Part shown: positions 17,122 to 25,640 of the stretch, piece after piece
Layout: each line of letters opens with the position of its first letter
Position numbering within the stretch: the first letter of the stretch is position 1
NCBI GenBank assembly: GCA_903834975.1
Contig: CAILKX010000102.1
Coordinates: 1 to 34,596 of the forward strand
Length of the DNA: 34,596 nucleotides
Origin: an uncultured Curvibacter sp.
GTDB lineage: Bacteria > Pseudomonadota > Gammaproteobacteria > Burkholderiales > Burkholderiaceae_C
Reading direction: 5' to 3'
Notes under the pieces: model-generated
What the model saw: only the letters and a program-made list of their open reading frames with translations
Told to the model about the DNA's origin: nothing
Database searches by the model: none
Made by a program: the position numbers and the translations under genes

Positions 17122-17985
17122 TCAGCGATTGCGCTGGTTCATGAAGACCAGTTTTTCGAACAAGGTCACGTCTTGCTCGTTTTTCAGCAAAGCCCCAACC
17201 ATCGGCGGCACGCTGACTTTGTTGTCGGTGGATTGCAATGCCTCGAGCGGAATGTCTTCGGCCACCAGCAGTTTAAGCCAGTCCAATAATTCGGAGGTGC
17301 TGGGCTTCTTCTTCAAGCCGGGCAGGTTGCGCACGTCATAAAAGGTCTTCATGGCGGCGCTCAACAACTCGGATTTGAGGCCAGGGAAGTGCACATCCAC
17401 GATTTGCTTCATGGTGTCGGCTTCGGGGAACTTGATGTAGTGGAAGAAGCAGCGGCGCAAAAAGGCGTCGGGCAGCTCTTTTTCATTGTTGGACGTGATG
17501 AACACCAAGGGGCGTTGCTTGGCGCGAATCAACTCGCGGGTTTCATAGCAATAAAACTCCATGCGGTCGAGTTCACGCAGCAAGTCGTTGGGGAATTCAA
17601 TGTCGGCCTTGTCGATTTCGTCGATCAGCAGCGCAATCGGTTCTTCCGAGGTGAAGGCTTGCCACAACACGCCCTTGACGATGTAGTTGTGAATGTCTTT
17701 GACCCGCTCACCGGTGTCGGAGCCGGCCACCATCGACATTTGGGAGTCTCTCAAGCGACTGACGGCGTCGTATTCATAGAGCCCTTGTTGGGCCTTGGTG
17801 GTCGACTTGATGTGCCATTGCAACAGGGGCATTCCCATGGCGGCCGCGACCTCCTCGGCCAACATGGTTTTGCCCGTACCAGGTTCGCCTTTGACGAGCA
17901 AAGGGCGCTTCAAAGTCATCGCGGCGTTGACGGCCAGCATCAAATCCTGGGTGGCGACGTAGTTTTGTGAGCCATTAAATTTCAT
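17122..17985 (-). CDS. MoxR-family AAA+ ATPase
   Basis: A 287-residue AAA+ ATPase starting at ATG 17985 (MKFNGSQNYVATQDL), the usual beginning for this subfamily. The ORF-track start at 18018 is a TTG 33 bases earlier. Walker A is GEPGTGKT (33-40), Walker B LLIDEIDKAD (119-128), sensor 1 ITSNNEKELPDAFLRRC. It is expected to remodel a protein complex together with the adjacent VWA protein, in the cytoplasm. It is divergent from the cytochrome c4 gene, with about 77 bases between the two starts. Confidence 0.9.
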   Translation of the reverse strand: MKFNGSQNYVATQDLMLAVNAAMTLKRPLLVKGEPGTGKTMLAEEVAAAMGMPLLQWHIKSTTKAQQGLYEYDAVSRLRDSQMSMVAGSDTGERVKDIHNYIVKGVLWQAFTSEEPIALLIDEIDKADIEFPNDLLRELDRMEFYCYETRELIRAKQRPLVFITSNNEKELPDAFLRRCFFHYIKFPEADTMKQIVDVHFPGLKSELLSAAMKTFYDVRNLPGLKKKPSTSELLDWLKLLVAEDIPLEALQSTDNKVSVPPMVGALLKNEQDVTLFEKLVFMNQRNR

Positions 17986-18004
17986 GGAAAGGGCTTTTTC
18001 AGTG

Positions 18005-18032
18005 TTCAAGAGGGTCAATCGATTTATATAAT
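18005..18032 (+). promoter_or_regulatory. Promoter for the cytochrome c4 gene
   Basis: A perfect -10 hexamer TATAAT (18027-18032) lies 16 bases after TTCAAG (18005-18010), a weak -35. Start of transcription would be near 18039, about 25 bases before the cytochrome ATG. The AT-rich segment could also serve the divergent MoxR gene. Based on motif match only. Confidence 0.45.
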
Positions 18033-18062
18033 CCGTGTGGATTAACTGATTGTGCTTCCAAA

Positions 18063-18746
18063 ATGAATAAGCTGATGACCCCCCTCTTTGCTCTGGCTGT
18101 CGCTTCTGTGACGGCTTTCACTTTGACGGCTACCCCCGCTGCAGCCGATGAGATCAAAGGGGACGCCAAAGCGGGCGCCCTCAAAATTCAGATGTGCTTG
18201 GGCTGCCACAACATCCCTGGCTATCAAGCGACATTCCCTGAAATTTATAAAGTGCCCAAGATTGCGGGCCAAAACGAAAAATACATCGCCAATGCGTTGA
18301 CCGCCTACCACAAGGACGACCGCAAGCACCCCACGATGAAGGCGGTGGCCGCCTCTTTGAGCGACCAAGACATGGCCGATTTGGCCGCTTACTACAGCGT
18401 TTTGGGCAAAGTCGCCGATGCCAACTTGCCTGAAACCCCCGCCAAAGCCCCCAGCGCCGACGTGGCCGCTTTGATCACCAAGGGTGCCTGCACCTCTTGC
18501 CACGGCACCAACTTCAGCAAGCCCATTGACCCCAGCTACCCCAAGTTGGCGGGCCAAAATGCCGACTACCTGTATGTGGCCCTCAAGGCTTACAAAACGG
18601 AAGGCAATGGCCGTGTGGGTCGCAACCACGGCATCATGAGCGGCGTTGCCAAACAATTTAGCAACAACGAATTGAAGGCCATCGCGGGCTACTTGGGCGG
18701 TTTGGACGGCGACGTCAAGACCGTGACCGAGTCCCGTTTCCATTGA
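18063..18746 (+). CDS. Dihaem cytochrome c4-type protein
   Basis: A 227-residue periplasmic cytochrome with a Sec signal peptide (FALAVASVTAFTLTATPAAA). It has two class I haem sites, CLGCHN and CTSCHG, in two similar halves, each with a downstream Met region (HPTMKAVAASLSDQDMADLAAYY and HGIMSGVAKQFSNNELKAIAGYL). This tandem layout is cytochrome c4. It likely passes electrons from the bc1 complex to terminal oxidases, such as the aa3 oxidase encoded later in the window. Many c4 proteins are membrane attached; no anchor other than the signal peptide is seen. Confidence 0.9.
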   Translation: MNKLMTPLFALAVASVTAFTLTATPAAADEIKGDAKAGALKIQMCLGCHNIPGYQATFPEIYKVPKIAGQNEKYIANALTAYHKDDRKHPTMKAVAASLSDQDMADLAAYYSVLGKVADANLPETPAKAPSADVAALITKGACTSCHGTNFSKPIDPSYPKLAGQNADYLYVALKAYKTEGNGRVGRNHGIMSGVAKQFSNNELKAIAGYLGGLDGDVKTVTESRFH

Positions 18747-18749
18747 GCC

Positions 18750-18774
18750 TGACAGAATCCAACGGATTCTGTCA
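18750..18774. terminator. Hairpin between cytochrome c4 and DUF1841 genes
   Basis: TGACAGAATCC-AAC-GGATTCTGTCA is a perfect 11-bp stem with a three-base loop, 4 bases after the cytochrome stop and 9 bases before the convergent DUF1841 stop. There is no T-run on either strand, so it may act as a bidirectional 3'-end stabiliser or a weak terminator. Confidence 0.6.
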
Positions 18775-18782
18775 CCGCGTTC

Positions 18783-19217
18783 TCAATCCCGGGTGGCGTG
18801 GCGCTGAACACAGGCCACGTAACCCTCACCATCCGGGTTTCGCCCACTGCTTTGGGCCTCCCACAACATGCGTCCTAAGCACTCCATCGCGGCGTGATGC
18901 GCCTCGTGCAGCGAGTTGCGCTTGTGGGTCAACAACTCCACCGATTGCCGAATCCCCCGGGGCTGGTCAATGCTGCATTGTTCACTGATGGACAAGTGCA
19001 TAGACAGGTGTAAAAACGGGTTGCTGTTGCCGTTTTGACCGTCGTAAACCCGAGCCACCGCCGCGTCCGCATCGGCCAGGTCGGCATGGTATTCAGGGTG
19101 TTCCGCAATCCACTCAGCGGCCAAGACCTCGATGGCCTCCATGGGGGCGTTGGTTTTGGCTTTTTGGTGGGCGGCGCAAAAAAAACGCCGCACCTCTTCT
19201 TGAGATGGGTTGAACAT
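18783..19217 (-). CDS. DUF1841 family protein
   Basis: A 144-residue soluble protein of unknown function. The opening MFNPSQEEVRRFFCAAHQKAK and the centre NPFLHLSMHLSISEQCSIDQPRGIR are characteristic of the DUF1841 family found in beta- and gammaproteobacteria. The C-terminal part (HEAHHAAMECLGRMLWEAQ) is helical and His-rich, which might bind metal. It is divergent from the ParA gene with about 76 bases between the starts and converges on cytochrome c4. No function is proposed. Confidence 0.85.
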   Translation of the reverse strand: MFNPSQEEVRRFFCAAHQKAKTNAPMEAIEVLAAEWIAEHPEYHADLADADAAVARVYDGQNGNSNPFLHLSMHLSISEQCSIDQPRGIRQSVELLTHKRNSLHEAHHAAMECLGRMLWEAQSSGRNPDGEGYVACVQRHATRD

Positions 19218-19293
19218 AGATTGTCATTATCGTGTCTCATCGGGTTGGCCAAGAGCGGCTAGGATGTGGTTTTTGTGTTTGACAGGAGCTGCT

Positions 19294-19911
19294 ATGCCTG
19301 TGGTTGTTGTGGCCAATCCCAAAGGGGGGGTGGGTAAATCCACTTTGTCCACCAATTTGGCCGGCTATTTCGCCAGTCAAGGGTACTCGGTGATGCTGGG
19401 CGACGTGGACCGTCAACAGTCTTCCAGAACCTGGTTGGGCCTTCGGCCTGAGGCGGCGCGGCCGATTCGGCCTTGGGACATCGGCGACGATTTGACCGCT
19501 CGCGTGCCCAAGGGCGTCAGTCATGTGGTGCTGGACACGCCCGGCGGATTGCACGGCTCGAAGTTGAAAGAGGTGATGAAGCTGGCCGACAAGGTCATCA
19601 TCCCGATGCAGCCCAGCATCTTTGACATGTACGCCACGCGAGATTTTTTAGACCGCCTGCAAGACCTGAAAAAAATCGACAAAGTATCGGTCGGCTTGGT
19701 CGGGATGCGGGTGGATGAGCGCACCATTGCCGCCGATCAGCTCAATGAATTTGTGTCGCAGTTGGGCCATCCGGTGGTGGCGTTGTTGCGAGACACGCAA
19801 AACTACGTGCATTTGGCGGCCCGGGGTTTGAGTTTGTTTGATGTGAAAACAACGCGTCTGGAAAAAGACTGGCTCCAGTGGCAGCCCCTGTGTGCCTGGT
19901 TAAATAAATAA
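19294..19911 (+). CDS. Orphan ParA/MinD-type ATPase
   Basis: A 205-residue P-loop ATPase. ATG 19294 is chosen because AGGAG lies 5 bases upstream and the protein then begins MPVVVVANPKGGVGKST; the ORF-track start at 19210 overlaps the divergent gene. Deviant Walker A is KGGVGKS (10-16), with DVDRQQSSRTWL (Walker A') and HVVLDTPGG (Walker B) following. No ParB gene or obvious parS cluster is adjacent, so it is an orphan. Relatives position cellular cargo such as chemoreceptors, carboxysomes or PHB granules; the cargo here is unknown. The MaoC-type gene follows after 18 bases in the same direction. Confidence 0.85.
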   Translation: MPVVVVANPKGGVGKSTLSTNLAGYFASQGYSVMLGDVDRQQSSRTWLGLRPEAARPIRPWDIGDDLTARVPKGVSHVVLDTPGGLHGSKLKEVMKLADKVIIPMQPSIFDMYATRDFLDRLQDLKKIDKVSVGLVGMRVDERTIAADQLNEFVSQLGHPVVALLRDTQNYVHLAARGLSLFDVKTTRLEKDWLQWQPLCAWLNK

Positions 19912-19929
19912 AAGTGAAAAGGAGTTGAA

Positions 19930-20385
19930 ATGAGGCAATTTGAAACTTTGGACGAGTTGGCCCAGTGCGTGGGGCAAGACATTGGTCAGAGCGAATGGAT
20001 CACGGTCAGTCAAGAGCGCGTGAACCAGTTTGCCGACGCCACGGGCGATCACCAGTGGATCCACCTGGACGTGGAACGCGCCAAGGCGGGCCCTTTTGGC
20101 GGCACGATTGCGCATGGTTTTTTGACCTTGTCCCTGTTGCCCTTCTTTTTTCAAAATGCATTGAATGTCCGCCGCGTGAGCATGGGCGTGAACTACGGTC
20201 TGAATAAAGTTCGTTTTCCCGCTCCAGTGCCGGTGGGCAGCCGCTTGCAGGCCAGTTTGAAATTGTTACAGGCCGACCCTTTGGAGGGCAAGGGCTACCA
20301 ATTCACCTGGGAAGTCACTGTGAAGCGCGAAGGCAGCGACAAGCCGGTTTGCGTGGCCGAAAGCGTGGCGCGTCAATACGCCTGA
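19930..20385 (+). CDS. MaoC-like dehydratase (hotdog-fold enoyl-CoA hydratase)
   Basis: A 151-residue hotdog-fold protein with the hydratase-2 signature: FADATGDHQWIHLD carries the catalytic Asp and His, and GPFGGTIAHGFLTLSLLP follows. Relatives are (R)-specific enoyl-CoA hydratases and NodN-like proteins acting in fatty-acid or polyhydroxyalkanoate metabolism. AGGAG lies a few bases before ATG 19930. It follows the ParA gene by 18 bases and converges on trmL with only 3 bases between the stops. Substrate chain length cannot be read from the sequence. Confidence 0.88.
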   Translation: MRQFETLDELAQCVGQDIGQSEWITVSQERVNQFADATGDHQWIHLDVERAKAGPFGGTIAHGFLTLSLLPFFFQNALNVRRVSMGVNYGLNKVRFPAPVPVGSRLQASLKLLQADPLEGKGYQFTWEVTVKREGSDKPVCVAESVARQYA

Positions 20386-20388
20386 GTG

Positions 20389-20853
20389 TTAACTCGTGAA
20401 ACCATTCTGACGCCACGCCTCGTAAACAGTCACGGCCACGGCGTTCGATAAATTCAAACTGCGCTGACCCGGCAACATGGGCAAGCGCAGCCTTTGATGG
20501 GTTGGAAATTGCGCGCGAAGTTCGGGCGCCAAGCCCCGGGTTTCGGAGCCAAATACAAAGTAATCTCCCGGCAAAAATGCCAACTCAAAGGGCGGCCTGG
20601 CGCCGTGCGTGGTCATGGCGAAAAGCCGCTCGGGATGGGGTTGTTGCGTGGCCAAAAAAGCTTGCCAATCGGCGTGCTTTTTGACGTCGGCGTACTCGTG
20701 GTAATCCAATCCGGCGCGGCGCATGTAGCGGTCTTCCATGGAGAACCCCAGGGGCTCAACCAAGTGCAAGGTGCAGCCGGTGTTGGCGGCCAAGCGAATG
20801 ACGTTGCCGGTGTTTGGCGGAATTTCAGGCTCAACTAGAACAATATGAAACAT
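20389..20853 (-). CDS. trmL: tRNA (cytidine(34)-2'-O)-methyltransferase
   Basis: A 154-residue SPOUT-family methyltransferase, the short single-domain length typical of TrmL. Seen: MFHIVLVEPEIPPNTGNVIRLAANTG, the middle YFVFGSETRGL, and the C-terminal knot RLPMLPGQRSLNLSNAVAVTVYEAW, which binds SAM. It methylates the wobble ribose of certain tRNA-Leu isoacceptors. It is 14 bases downstream of comF on the same strand, so the two are likely co-transcribed. Confidence 0.93.
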   Translation of the reverse strand: MFHIVLVEPEIPPNTGNVIRLAANTGCTLHLVEPLGFSMEDRYMRRAGLDYHEYADVKKHADWQAFLATQQPHPERLFAMTTHGARPPFELAFLPGDYFVFGSETRGLAPELRAQFPTHQRLRLPMLPGQRSLNLSNAVAVTVYEAWRQNGFTS

Positions 20854-20867
20854 GTAGGGATTGTCGC

Positions 20868-21617
20868 CTAGCGCTCCCAGCCCGAGTCAGGGGCCAAGGT
20901 GCGTGCAAAGACCGCTGCATGGACCTCGCTGGCGCCGCATTGGCGCAGCCGCTGGGCCGCTTCACGCAGCGTGGTGCCGGTGGTCATCACATCATCAATG
21001 AGCAAGACCCGAGCCCCTTTTATTTGACGGTGAACCAGGGGTTCCAAAGCCAAAGCGCCGTCTAAATTACGTAAACGCGCCGCACCTTTTAATTCGCTTT
21101 GGGCGGTGGTTTCGCGCAGTTTCATCAACCACTGAGGGCGAGTCCTTTCAGGACTCAGGGCGCGGGCGAGTTCCAGGGCTTGGTTATAGCCGCGTAGGCG
21201 CAAACTGGCTTTGGACAAGGGCATGGGGAGCACGTGCGCCACCGTTTCCAGTTGGGCCTCCAACAAAGGATTCAATTGCATCAAGGCCGCGAACACGGGT
21301 GCCCAGGCGGGGGCTTGATGGAATTTGAAATCCACCACGCAACTGGCCCAAGGAAAGTCATAGTCCACGCAGGCGGTGCAGGAGTCGAGCGCATCAGCTC
21401 GACCTGGCTCATGAAGCCCTTCTAAAGCGAGGCAGCTCGTACAAAGCGGGGATGCCAGTGGCAAAGAAATAGGCACAGTTTCAGCCAAGGGGAGCGCGCA
21501 GCGCTGGCACCTGGGTTGGGGCGAGGCAAAGCGTTGCACACAGTCGGGGCAGATGGCTTGGCTGGGCCAGGCGTGGCAAACCCAACACACGCTGGGAAGA
21601 AGGTCCAAGAAAGGCAT
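20868..21617 (-). CDS. ComF family phosphoribosyltransferase-like protein
   Basis: A 249-residue protein. The N terminus holds a zinc-finger-like set of cysteines (CWVCHAWPSQAICPDC, CQRCALPL and CTSCLALEG). The C terminus holds the PRTase signature RVLLIDDVMTTGTTLREAAQRLR. This is the ComF layout. ComF proteins are needed for DNA uptake in competent bacteria; the exact role is not settled and no other competence gene is nearby. It precedes trmL in an apparent operon and is divergent from the BioC-like gene with 20 bases between start codons. Confidence 0.9.
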   Translation of the reverse strand: MPFLDLLPSVCWVCHAWPSQAICPDCVQRFASPQPRCQRCALPLAETVPISLPLASPLCTSCLALEGLHEPGRADALDSCTACVDYDFPWASCVVDFKFHQAPAWAPVFAALMQLNPLLEAQLETVAHVLPMPLSKASLRLRGYNQALELARALSPERTRPQWLMKLRETTAQSELKGAARLRNLDGALALEPLVHRQIKGARVLLIDDVMTTGTTLREAAQRLRQCGASEVHAAVFARTLAPDSGWER

Positions 21618-21637
21618 GGCCTCAATATACTGAGGGG

Positions 21638-22660
21638 ATGTCCCCTACAGTCCTTTCCCCACCGCCCCTCGACCCGATTGCGGCTCAGCGCTGGCAGAAC
21701 CTCAAAACGCCCCTGACTAGCCGCCCCAGCGCCGCCATCCCCTCCAAAGGGGCTGCAATAAGCCCTTGGCTGCACGAAGAGGTTGGCCGTCGCATGGCAG
21801 AGCGTCTCCAGTGGATCACCTTGCGGCCCGATGCGTGGCTCGATTGGGCGCCCGCTCGGGGTGGTTTGGCAACCCATCAGCAGGTGCAAGCCCTTTATCC
21901 AGCTGCACAAGCATGGGTTCATGAGCCCGCCTCGGTGCGCCGGTTGCAAACCGAAAATGCATTGCGACCGACCGAAGGCCCATCTCAAAGAGGAGGGGGG
22001 CTTCAATGGCTTTCCTTTTTTAAAGGCTTTACAAAAGGCTTTAATAAAAACAAGTCTCAGCCTGCTTTAAAGCCCGGGTTCGAACCCATTTTTGGCCTTC
22101 CGGCGCCCCAGTCCATGGGCATGGTGTGGGCCAATATGGGCTTGCACACCACCGCCGAGCCAGGTCAATGGTTGAGCACTTGGCACCAAGCCTTGAAAAC
22201 GGACGGCTTTTTGATGTTTTCTTGCCTGGGCCCAGACACCTTGATCGAGCTTCGTGCCCTTTATGAAAAATTAGGATGGCCCGCGCCCGCCCAAGCCTTT
22301 ACCGACATGCACGATTGGGGCGATATGTTGGTCGAGGCGGGCTTTGCAGAGCCGGTCATGGACATGGAACGCATCGTTTTGACCTTCGAAACGCCGGAAC
22401 GTTTGTTGCAAGAGCTGCGCGAATTGGGGCGCAATTTAAATCCGCAGCGTTTTGGCGCTTGTCGAGGGCGGCAATGGAAGGCCGAATTGCTGCAAGAAAT
22501 CAAGCCCAGTGAGGCTTCCCGGCCATTGCAGCTGACTTTTGAAGTGATTTATGGACACGCCATGAAACCCTTGCCGCGGAACAAAATGACCGCTGAATCG
22601 GTCATTTCTTTGGACGACATGAAGGCCTCTTTGCGGCAGCATCAAGGCCCGAAAGGGTAA
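21638..22660 (+). CDS. BioC-like methyltransferase
   Basis: A 340-residue protein. The conserved part begins PWLHEEVGRRMAERLQWITLRPDAWLDWAPARGG, then MVWANMGLHTTAEPGQWLSTWHQALKTDGFLMFSCLGPDTLIELRALY and a C-terminal HDWGDMLVEAGFAEPVMDMERI. This is the layout of BioC-type malonyl-ACP methyltransferases, although the usual glycine-rich SAM motif (DxGxGxG) is replaced by WAPARGG. A basic, low-similarity insert lies before PQSMGMVWANMG. Its role may be in biotin synthesis or an unrelated methylation; no other bio gene is present. Start 21638 is kept because conserved sequence begins well before the next in-frame ATG, although its RBS is poorly spaced. Confidence 0.75.
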   Translation: MSPTVLSPPPLDPIAAQRWQNLKTPLTSRPSAAIPSKGAAISPWLHEEVGRRMAERLQWITLRPDAWLDWAPARGGLATHQQVQALYPAAQAWVHEPASVRRLQTENALRPTEGPSQRGGGLQWLSFFKGFTKGFNKNKSQPALKPGFEPIFGLPAPQSMGMVWANMGLHTTAEPGQWLSTWHQALKTDGFLMFSCLGPDTLIELRALYEKLGWPAPAQAFTDMHDWGDMLVEAGFAEPVMDMERIVLTFETPERLLQELRELGRNLNPQRFGACRGRQWKAELLQEIKPSEASRPLQLTFEVIYGHAMKPLPRNKMTAESVISLDDMKASLRQHQGPKG

Positions 22661-22667
22661 TTTTTTT
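22647..22667 (+). terminator. Short intrinsic terminator after the BioC-like gene
   Basis: GCCC-GAAA-GGGT is a short stem with a GNRA-type loop overlapping the stop codon, followed by a run of seven T. The stem is only 3-4 bp, so efficiency is doubtful. Confidence 0.35.
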
Positions 22668-22800
22668 AAAAACACGTTTAGAGACAATTGATTTGTGTCA
22701 AAATTCGGGGGCTTTGAAGGGGGGTTTTACCCTCTTTAAACGCCTGCTTCTGGTTGCAGCTCTGCTGCTCTGGGTTGGTTGTTAATTTGAAAAAGTAAAC

Positions 22801-23976
22801 ATGATGAAGCGCATTTCCAATCCCTTGGCCGCTGGCCTTTTGGGTGCTCTAGCTACCTTAGGTACGGGTGTGGCGCAAGCCACTGAAAACTTGCCTGGCG
22901 GTCCTGCCGTGATGCAGATGAATCTGACGCCTGCAGTCACCAAAATCGCCGAGGAGCAGCACTTCCTGCACGCCATGATGATGGCAATTTGCTTGGTGAT
23001 TTTCGTGGCCGTTTTCGCGGTCATGTTCTATTCCATCTGGAAGCACCGCAAATCGGTGGGTCATAAACCCGCCACTTTTAGCGAATCCGTGACGGTGGAA
23101 GTGCTCTGGACAGCTGCCCCCTTCATCATCGTGATCTTTATGGCCCTGCCCGCCACCAAAGTGCTGGTGGCCCAGAAAGACACCACCAACTCTGACTTGA
23201 CCGTCAAAGTGACTGGCTACCAGTGGAAATGGGGTTATGACTACCTCAAGGGCGAAGGCGAAGGCCTCTCCTACATTTCCACCTTGGATACCGACCAGCG
23301 CAACCTGTCCAATGAAGGTGCCAAAGGCGCCATTCCCGTGGACTACTTGTTCCGCGTGGACAACCCCTTGGTGGTTCCTGTTGGCAAAAAAGTGCGCATC
23401 ATCACCACCGCCAACGACGTGATTCACTCTTGGTCGGTGCCGGCGTTCGGCGTCAAGCAAGATGCCATCCCTGGCTTCGTGCGCGACACCTGGTTCAAGG
23501 CTGAAAAGACCGGTACTTTCTACGGTCAATGCTCTGAGTTGTGCGGCAAAGAGCACGCTTACATGCCCATCACAGTGAAGGTGTTGTCGGCAGAAGACTA
23601 TTCAACCTGGGTGCAAGCCGAGCTGAAAAAGGCGGCGGCCAAAGCCGACGATCCAAGCAAGGTTTGGACATACGACGAAATCGTGAAGCGCGGCGAAAAG
23701 GTTTACGCCACCAACTGCGTGGCTTGCCACCAGCAAAACGGCAAGGGCGGTGGTGCTGTCAAGCCATTGGACGGCGCCGCCGTGGTCTTGGCTGAAGACC
23801 ACGCCAAGCAAATTCAAGTGTTGTTGAATGGTCAAAACAACGGCGCCATGCCCTCTTGGAAAGCCTTGTCTGACACCGACATCGCCGCTGTTGTGACCTA
23901 TACCAAAAACAACTGGTCTAACAAGACTGGTCAATTGGTTCAGCCTGCCGAAGTGCTGGCTCAACGTAGCAAGTAA
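22801..23976 (+). CDS. coxB: Cytochrome c oxidase subunit II with fused cytochrome c domain
   Basis: A 391-residue inner-membrane protein. A signal/anchor (PLAAGLLGALATLGTGVAQA) is followed by two helices (AMMMAICLVIFVAVFAVMFYSI and EVLWTAAPFIIVIFMALPA). The CuA site is complete: Cys244, Cys248, His252, Met255 in CSELCGKEHAYM, with VIHSWSVPAFG upstream. After about residue 290 comes an extra class I cytochrome c domain with haem motif CVACHQ (Cys306, Cys309, His310). This makes it a caa3-like subunit II able to take electrons directly from the fused haem. It is the first gene of a long cox operon; coxA starts 16 bases later. Confidence 0.95.
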   Translation: MMKRISNPLAAGLLGALATLGTGVAQATENLPGGPAVMQMNLTPAVTKIAEEQHFLHAMMMAICLVIFVAVFAVMFYSIWKHRKSVGHKPATFSESVTVEVLWTAAPFIIVIFMALPATKVLVAQKDTTNSDLTVKVTGYQWKWGYDYLKGEGEGLSYISTLDTDQRNLSNEGAKGAIPVDYLFRVDNPLVVPVGKKVRIITTANDVIHSWSVPAFGVKQDAIPGFVRDTWFKAEKTGTFYGQCSELCGKEHAYMPITVKVLSAEDYSTWVQAELKKAAAKADDPSKVWTYDEIVKRGEKVYATNCVACHQQNGKGGGAVKPLDGAAVVLAEDHAKQIQVLLNGQNNGAMPSWKALSDTDIAAVVTYTKNNWSNKTGQLVQPAEVLAQRSK

Positions 23977-23992
23977 TTAAGGGGAAGAATCC

Positions 23993-25618
23993 ATGAGCGC
24001 AGTTCTTGACCACCACGACCATGCCCACGACGGCCATGACGATCACGGCCACGCCATGACCGGCTGGCGCCGTTGGGTGTATGCCACCAACCACAAAGAC
24101 ATCGGTACTTTGTACCTCTTGTTCGCCTTCACCATGCTGATGGTGGGCGGTGTGTTGGCCTTGATGATCCGCTTGGAGTTGTTCCAACCGGGTTTGCAAT
24201 TCTTTCACCCTGAGTTCTTCAACCAATTGACGACCATGCACGGTCTGATCATGGTGTTCGGCGCCATCATGCCGGCCTTTGTGGGCTTTGCCAACTGGAT
24301 GATTCCGTTGCAAATCGGTGCTTCTGACATGGCTTTCGCCCGCATGAACAACTTCAGCTTCTGGCTGATGATTCCTGCGGCCTTGATGCTGGTCACTTCC
24401 TTCTTCATGCCGGGTGGCGCACCTGCTGCTGGCTGGACTTTGTACGCGCCCTTGACCCTGCAAATGGGCCCCACAATGGACAGCGGCATTTTTGCCATGC
24501 ACATCTTGGGTGCCTCATCCATCATGGGCTCGATCAACATCATCGTCACCATTCTGAACATGCGCGCGCCTGGCATGACCCTGATGAAGATGCCCATGTT
24601 CGCTTGGACCTGGTTGATCACGGCTTACCTGCTGATCGCGGTGATGCCCGTCTTGGCCGGTGCCATCACCATGACTTTGACTGACCGCCACTTTGGCACC
24701 AGCTTCTTCAACCCCGCTGCGGGCGGCGACCCGGTGATGTACCAACACATCTTCTGGTTCTTCGGTCACCCTGAGGTGTACATCATGATCTTGCCGGCTT
24801 TCGGCATCATCAGCCAAGTGGTTCCTGCTTTTGCCCGTAAGAAGTTGTTTGGTTACGCCTCCATGGTGTACGCCACTTCTTCGATTGCGATTTTGTCTTT
24901 CATCGTGTGGGCTCACCACATGTTCACGACGGGCATGCCGGTCACGGGTCAGCTGTTCTTCATGTACGCCACGATGCTGATCGCCGTGCCGACCGCTGTG
25001 AAGATTTTCAACTGGATCGCCACCATGTGGCGTGGCTCCATGACCTTTGAAACCCCCATGCTGTTTGCAGTCGGGTTCATCTTTGTGTTCACCATGGGCG
25101 GCTTCACCGGTTTGATCTTGGCCATGGCCCCGATTGACATCCAATTGCAAGACACCTATTACGTGGTGGCTCACTTCCACTATGTGTTGGTGGCCGGCTC
25201 TTTGTTCGCCATGTTCAGCGGCGTCTACTACTGGTTGCCCAAGTGGACCGGTGTGATGTACAACGAAACCCGTGGCAAGATTCACTTTTGGGTGTCTTTG
25301 ATCGCCTTCAATGTGACCTTCTTCCCCATGCACTTCTTGGGCTTGGCTGGCATGCCCCGTCGCTATGCCGACTACCCCATGCAGTTCGCTGATTTCAACG
25401 CCGTGGCGTCGGTGGGTGCCTTCTTCTTTGGTTTCGCGCAGGTTTACTTCTTCTTGTTCGTCGTCTTGCCCACCATGCGTGGCAAGGGCGAAAAAGCGCC
25501 CCAAAAACCTTGGGAAGGTGCCGAAGGCTTGGAATGGGAAGTGCCCTCTCCAGCGCCTTTCCACACCTTTGAAAACCCACCCAAGTTGAACGCTGACGCC
25601 ACCCGCGTCATCGGTTAA
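23993..25618 (+). CDS. coxA: Cytochrome c oxidase subunit I (aa3 type)
   Basis: A 541-residue, 12-helix haem-copper oxidase subunit. Metal ligands are visible: His83 in HGLIMVF and His396 for low-spin haem a; His259 with the cross-linked Tyr263 in HPEVY, and His308-His309 in AHHMFTTG for CuB; His394 in AHFHYVLV for haem a3. It reduces oxygen to water and pumps protons. GGGGAAG before ATG 23993 is a good RBS. The first 20 residues are unusually rich in His and Asp ([15 protein letters not shown]). A 349-aa antisense ORF across this gene is a shadow. Confidence 0.97.
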   Translation: MSAVLDHHDHAHDGHDDHGHAMTGWRRWVYATNHKDIGTLYLLFAFTMLMVGGVLALMIRLELFQPGLQFFHPEFFNQLTTMHGLIMVFGAIMPAFVGFANWMIPLQIGASDMAFARMNNFSFWLMIPAALMLVTSFFMPGGAPAAGWTLYAPLTLQMGPTMDSGIFAMHILGASSIMGSINIIVTILNMRAPGMTLMKMPMFAWTWLITAYLLIAVMPVLAGAITMTLTDRHFGTSFFNPAAGGDPVMYQHIFWFFGHPEVYIMILPAFGIISQVVPAFARKKLFGYASMVYATSSIAILSFIVWAHHMFTTGMPVTGQLFFMYATMLIAVPTAVKIFNWIATMWRGSMTFETPMLFAVGFIFVFTMGGFTGLILAMAPIDIQLQDTYYVVAHFHYVLVAGSLFAMFSGVYYWLPKWTGVMYNETRGKIHFWVSLIAFNVTFFPMHFLGLAGMPRRYADYPMQFADFNAVASVGAFFFGFAQVYFFLFVVLPTMRGKGEKAPQKPWEGAEGLEWEVPSPAPFHTFENPPKLNADATRVIG

Positions 25619-25640
25619 TCGAACGCGATTGGTACCTAAC

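Noticed and set aside
17986-18018. 11-residue N-terminal extension of the MoxR ATPase (TTG start at 18018)
   Set aside because: MKFNGSQNYVAT at 17985 is the usual family start; the extension has a TTG start and no clear RBS.
21620-21635. CCTCA/TGAGG inverted repeat between comF and the BioC-like gene as an operator
   Set aside because: Only 5 bp, lies over the RBS region of a 20-base gap, and could easily be chance.
22858-23556. 232-aa minus-strand ORF antisense to coxB
   Set aside because: Shadow ORF with mirrored codon composition and no family match.
24515-25564. 349-aa minus-strand ORF antisense to coxA
   Set aside because: His/Gly/Asp-rich shadow of a highly conserved gene; no domain or RBS.
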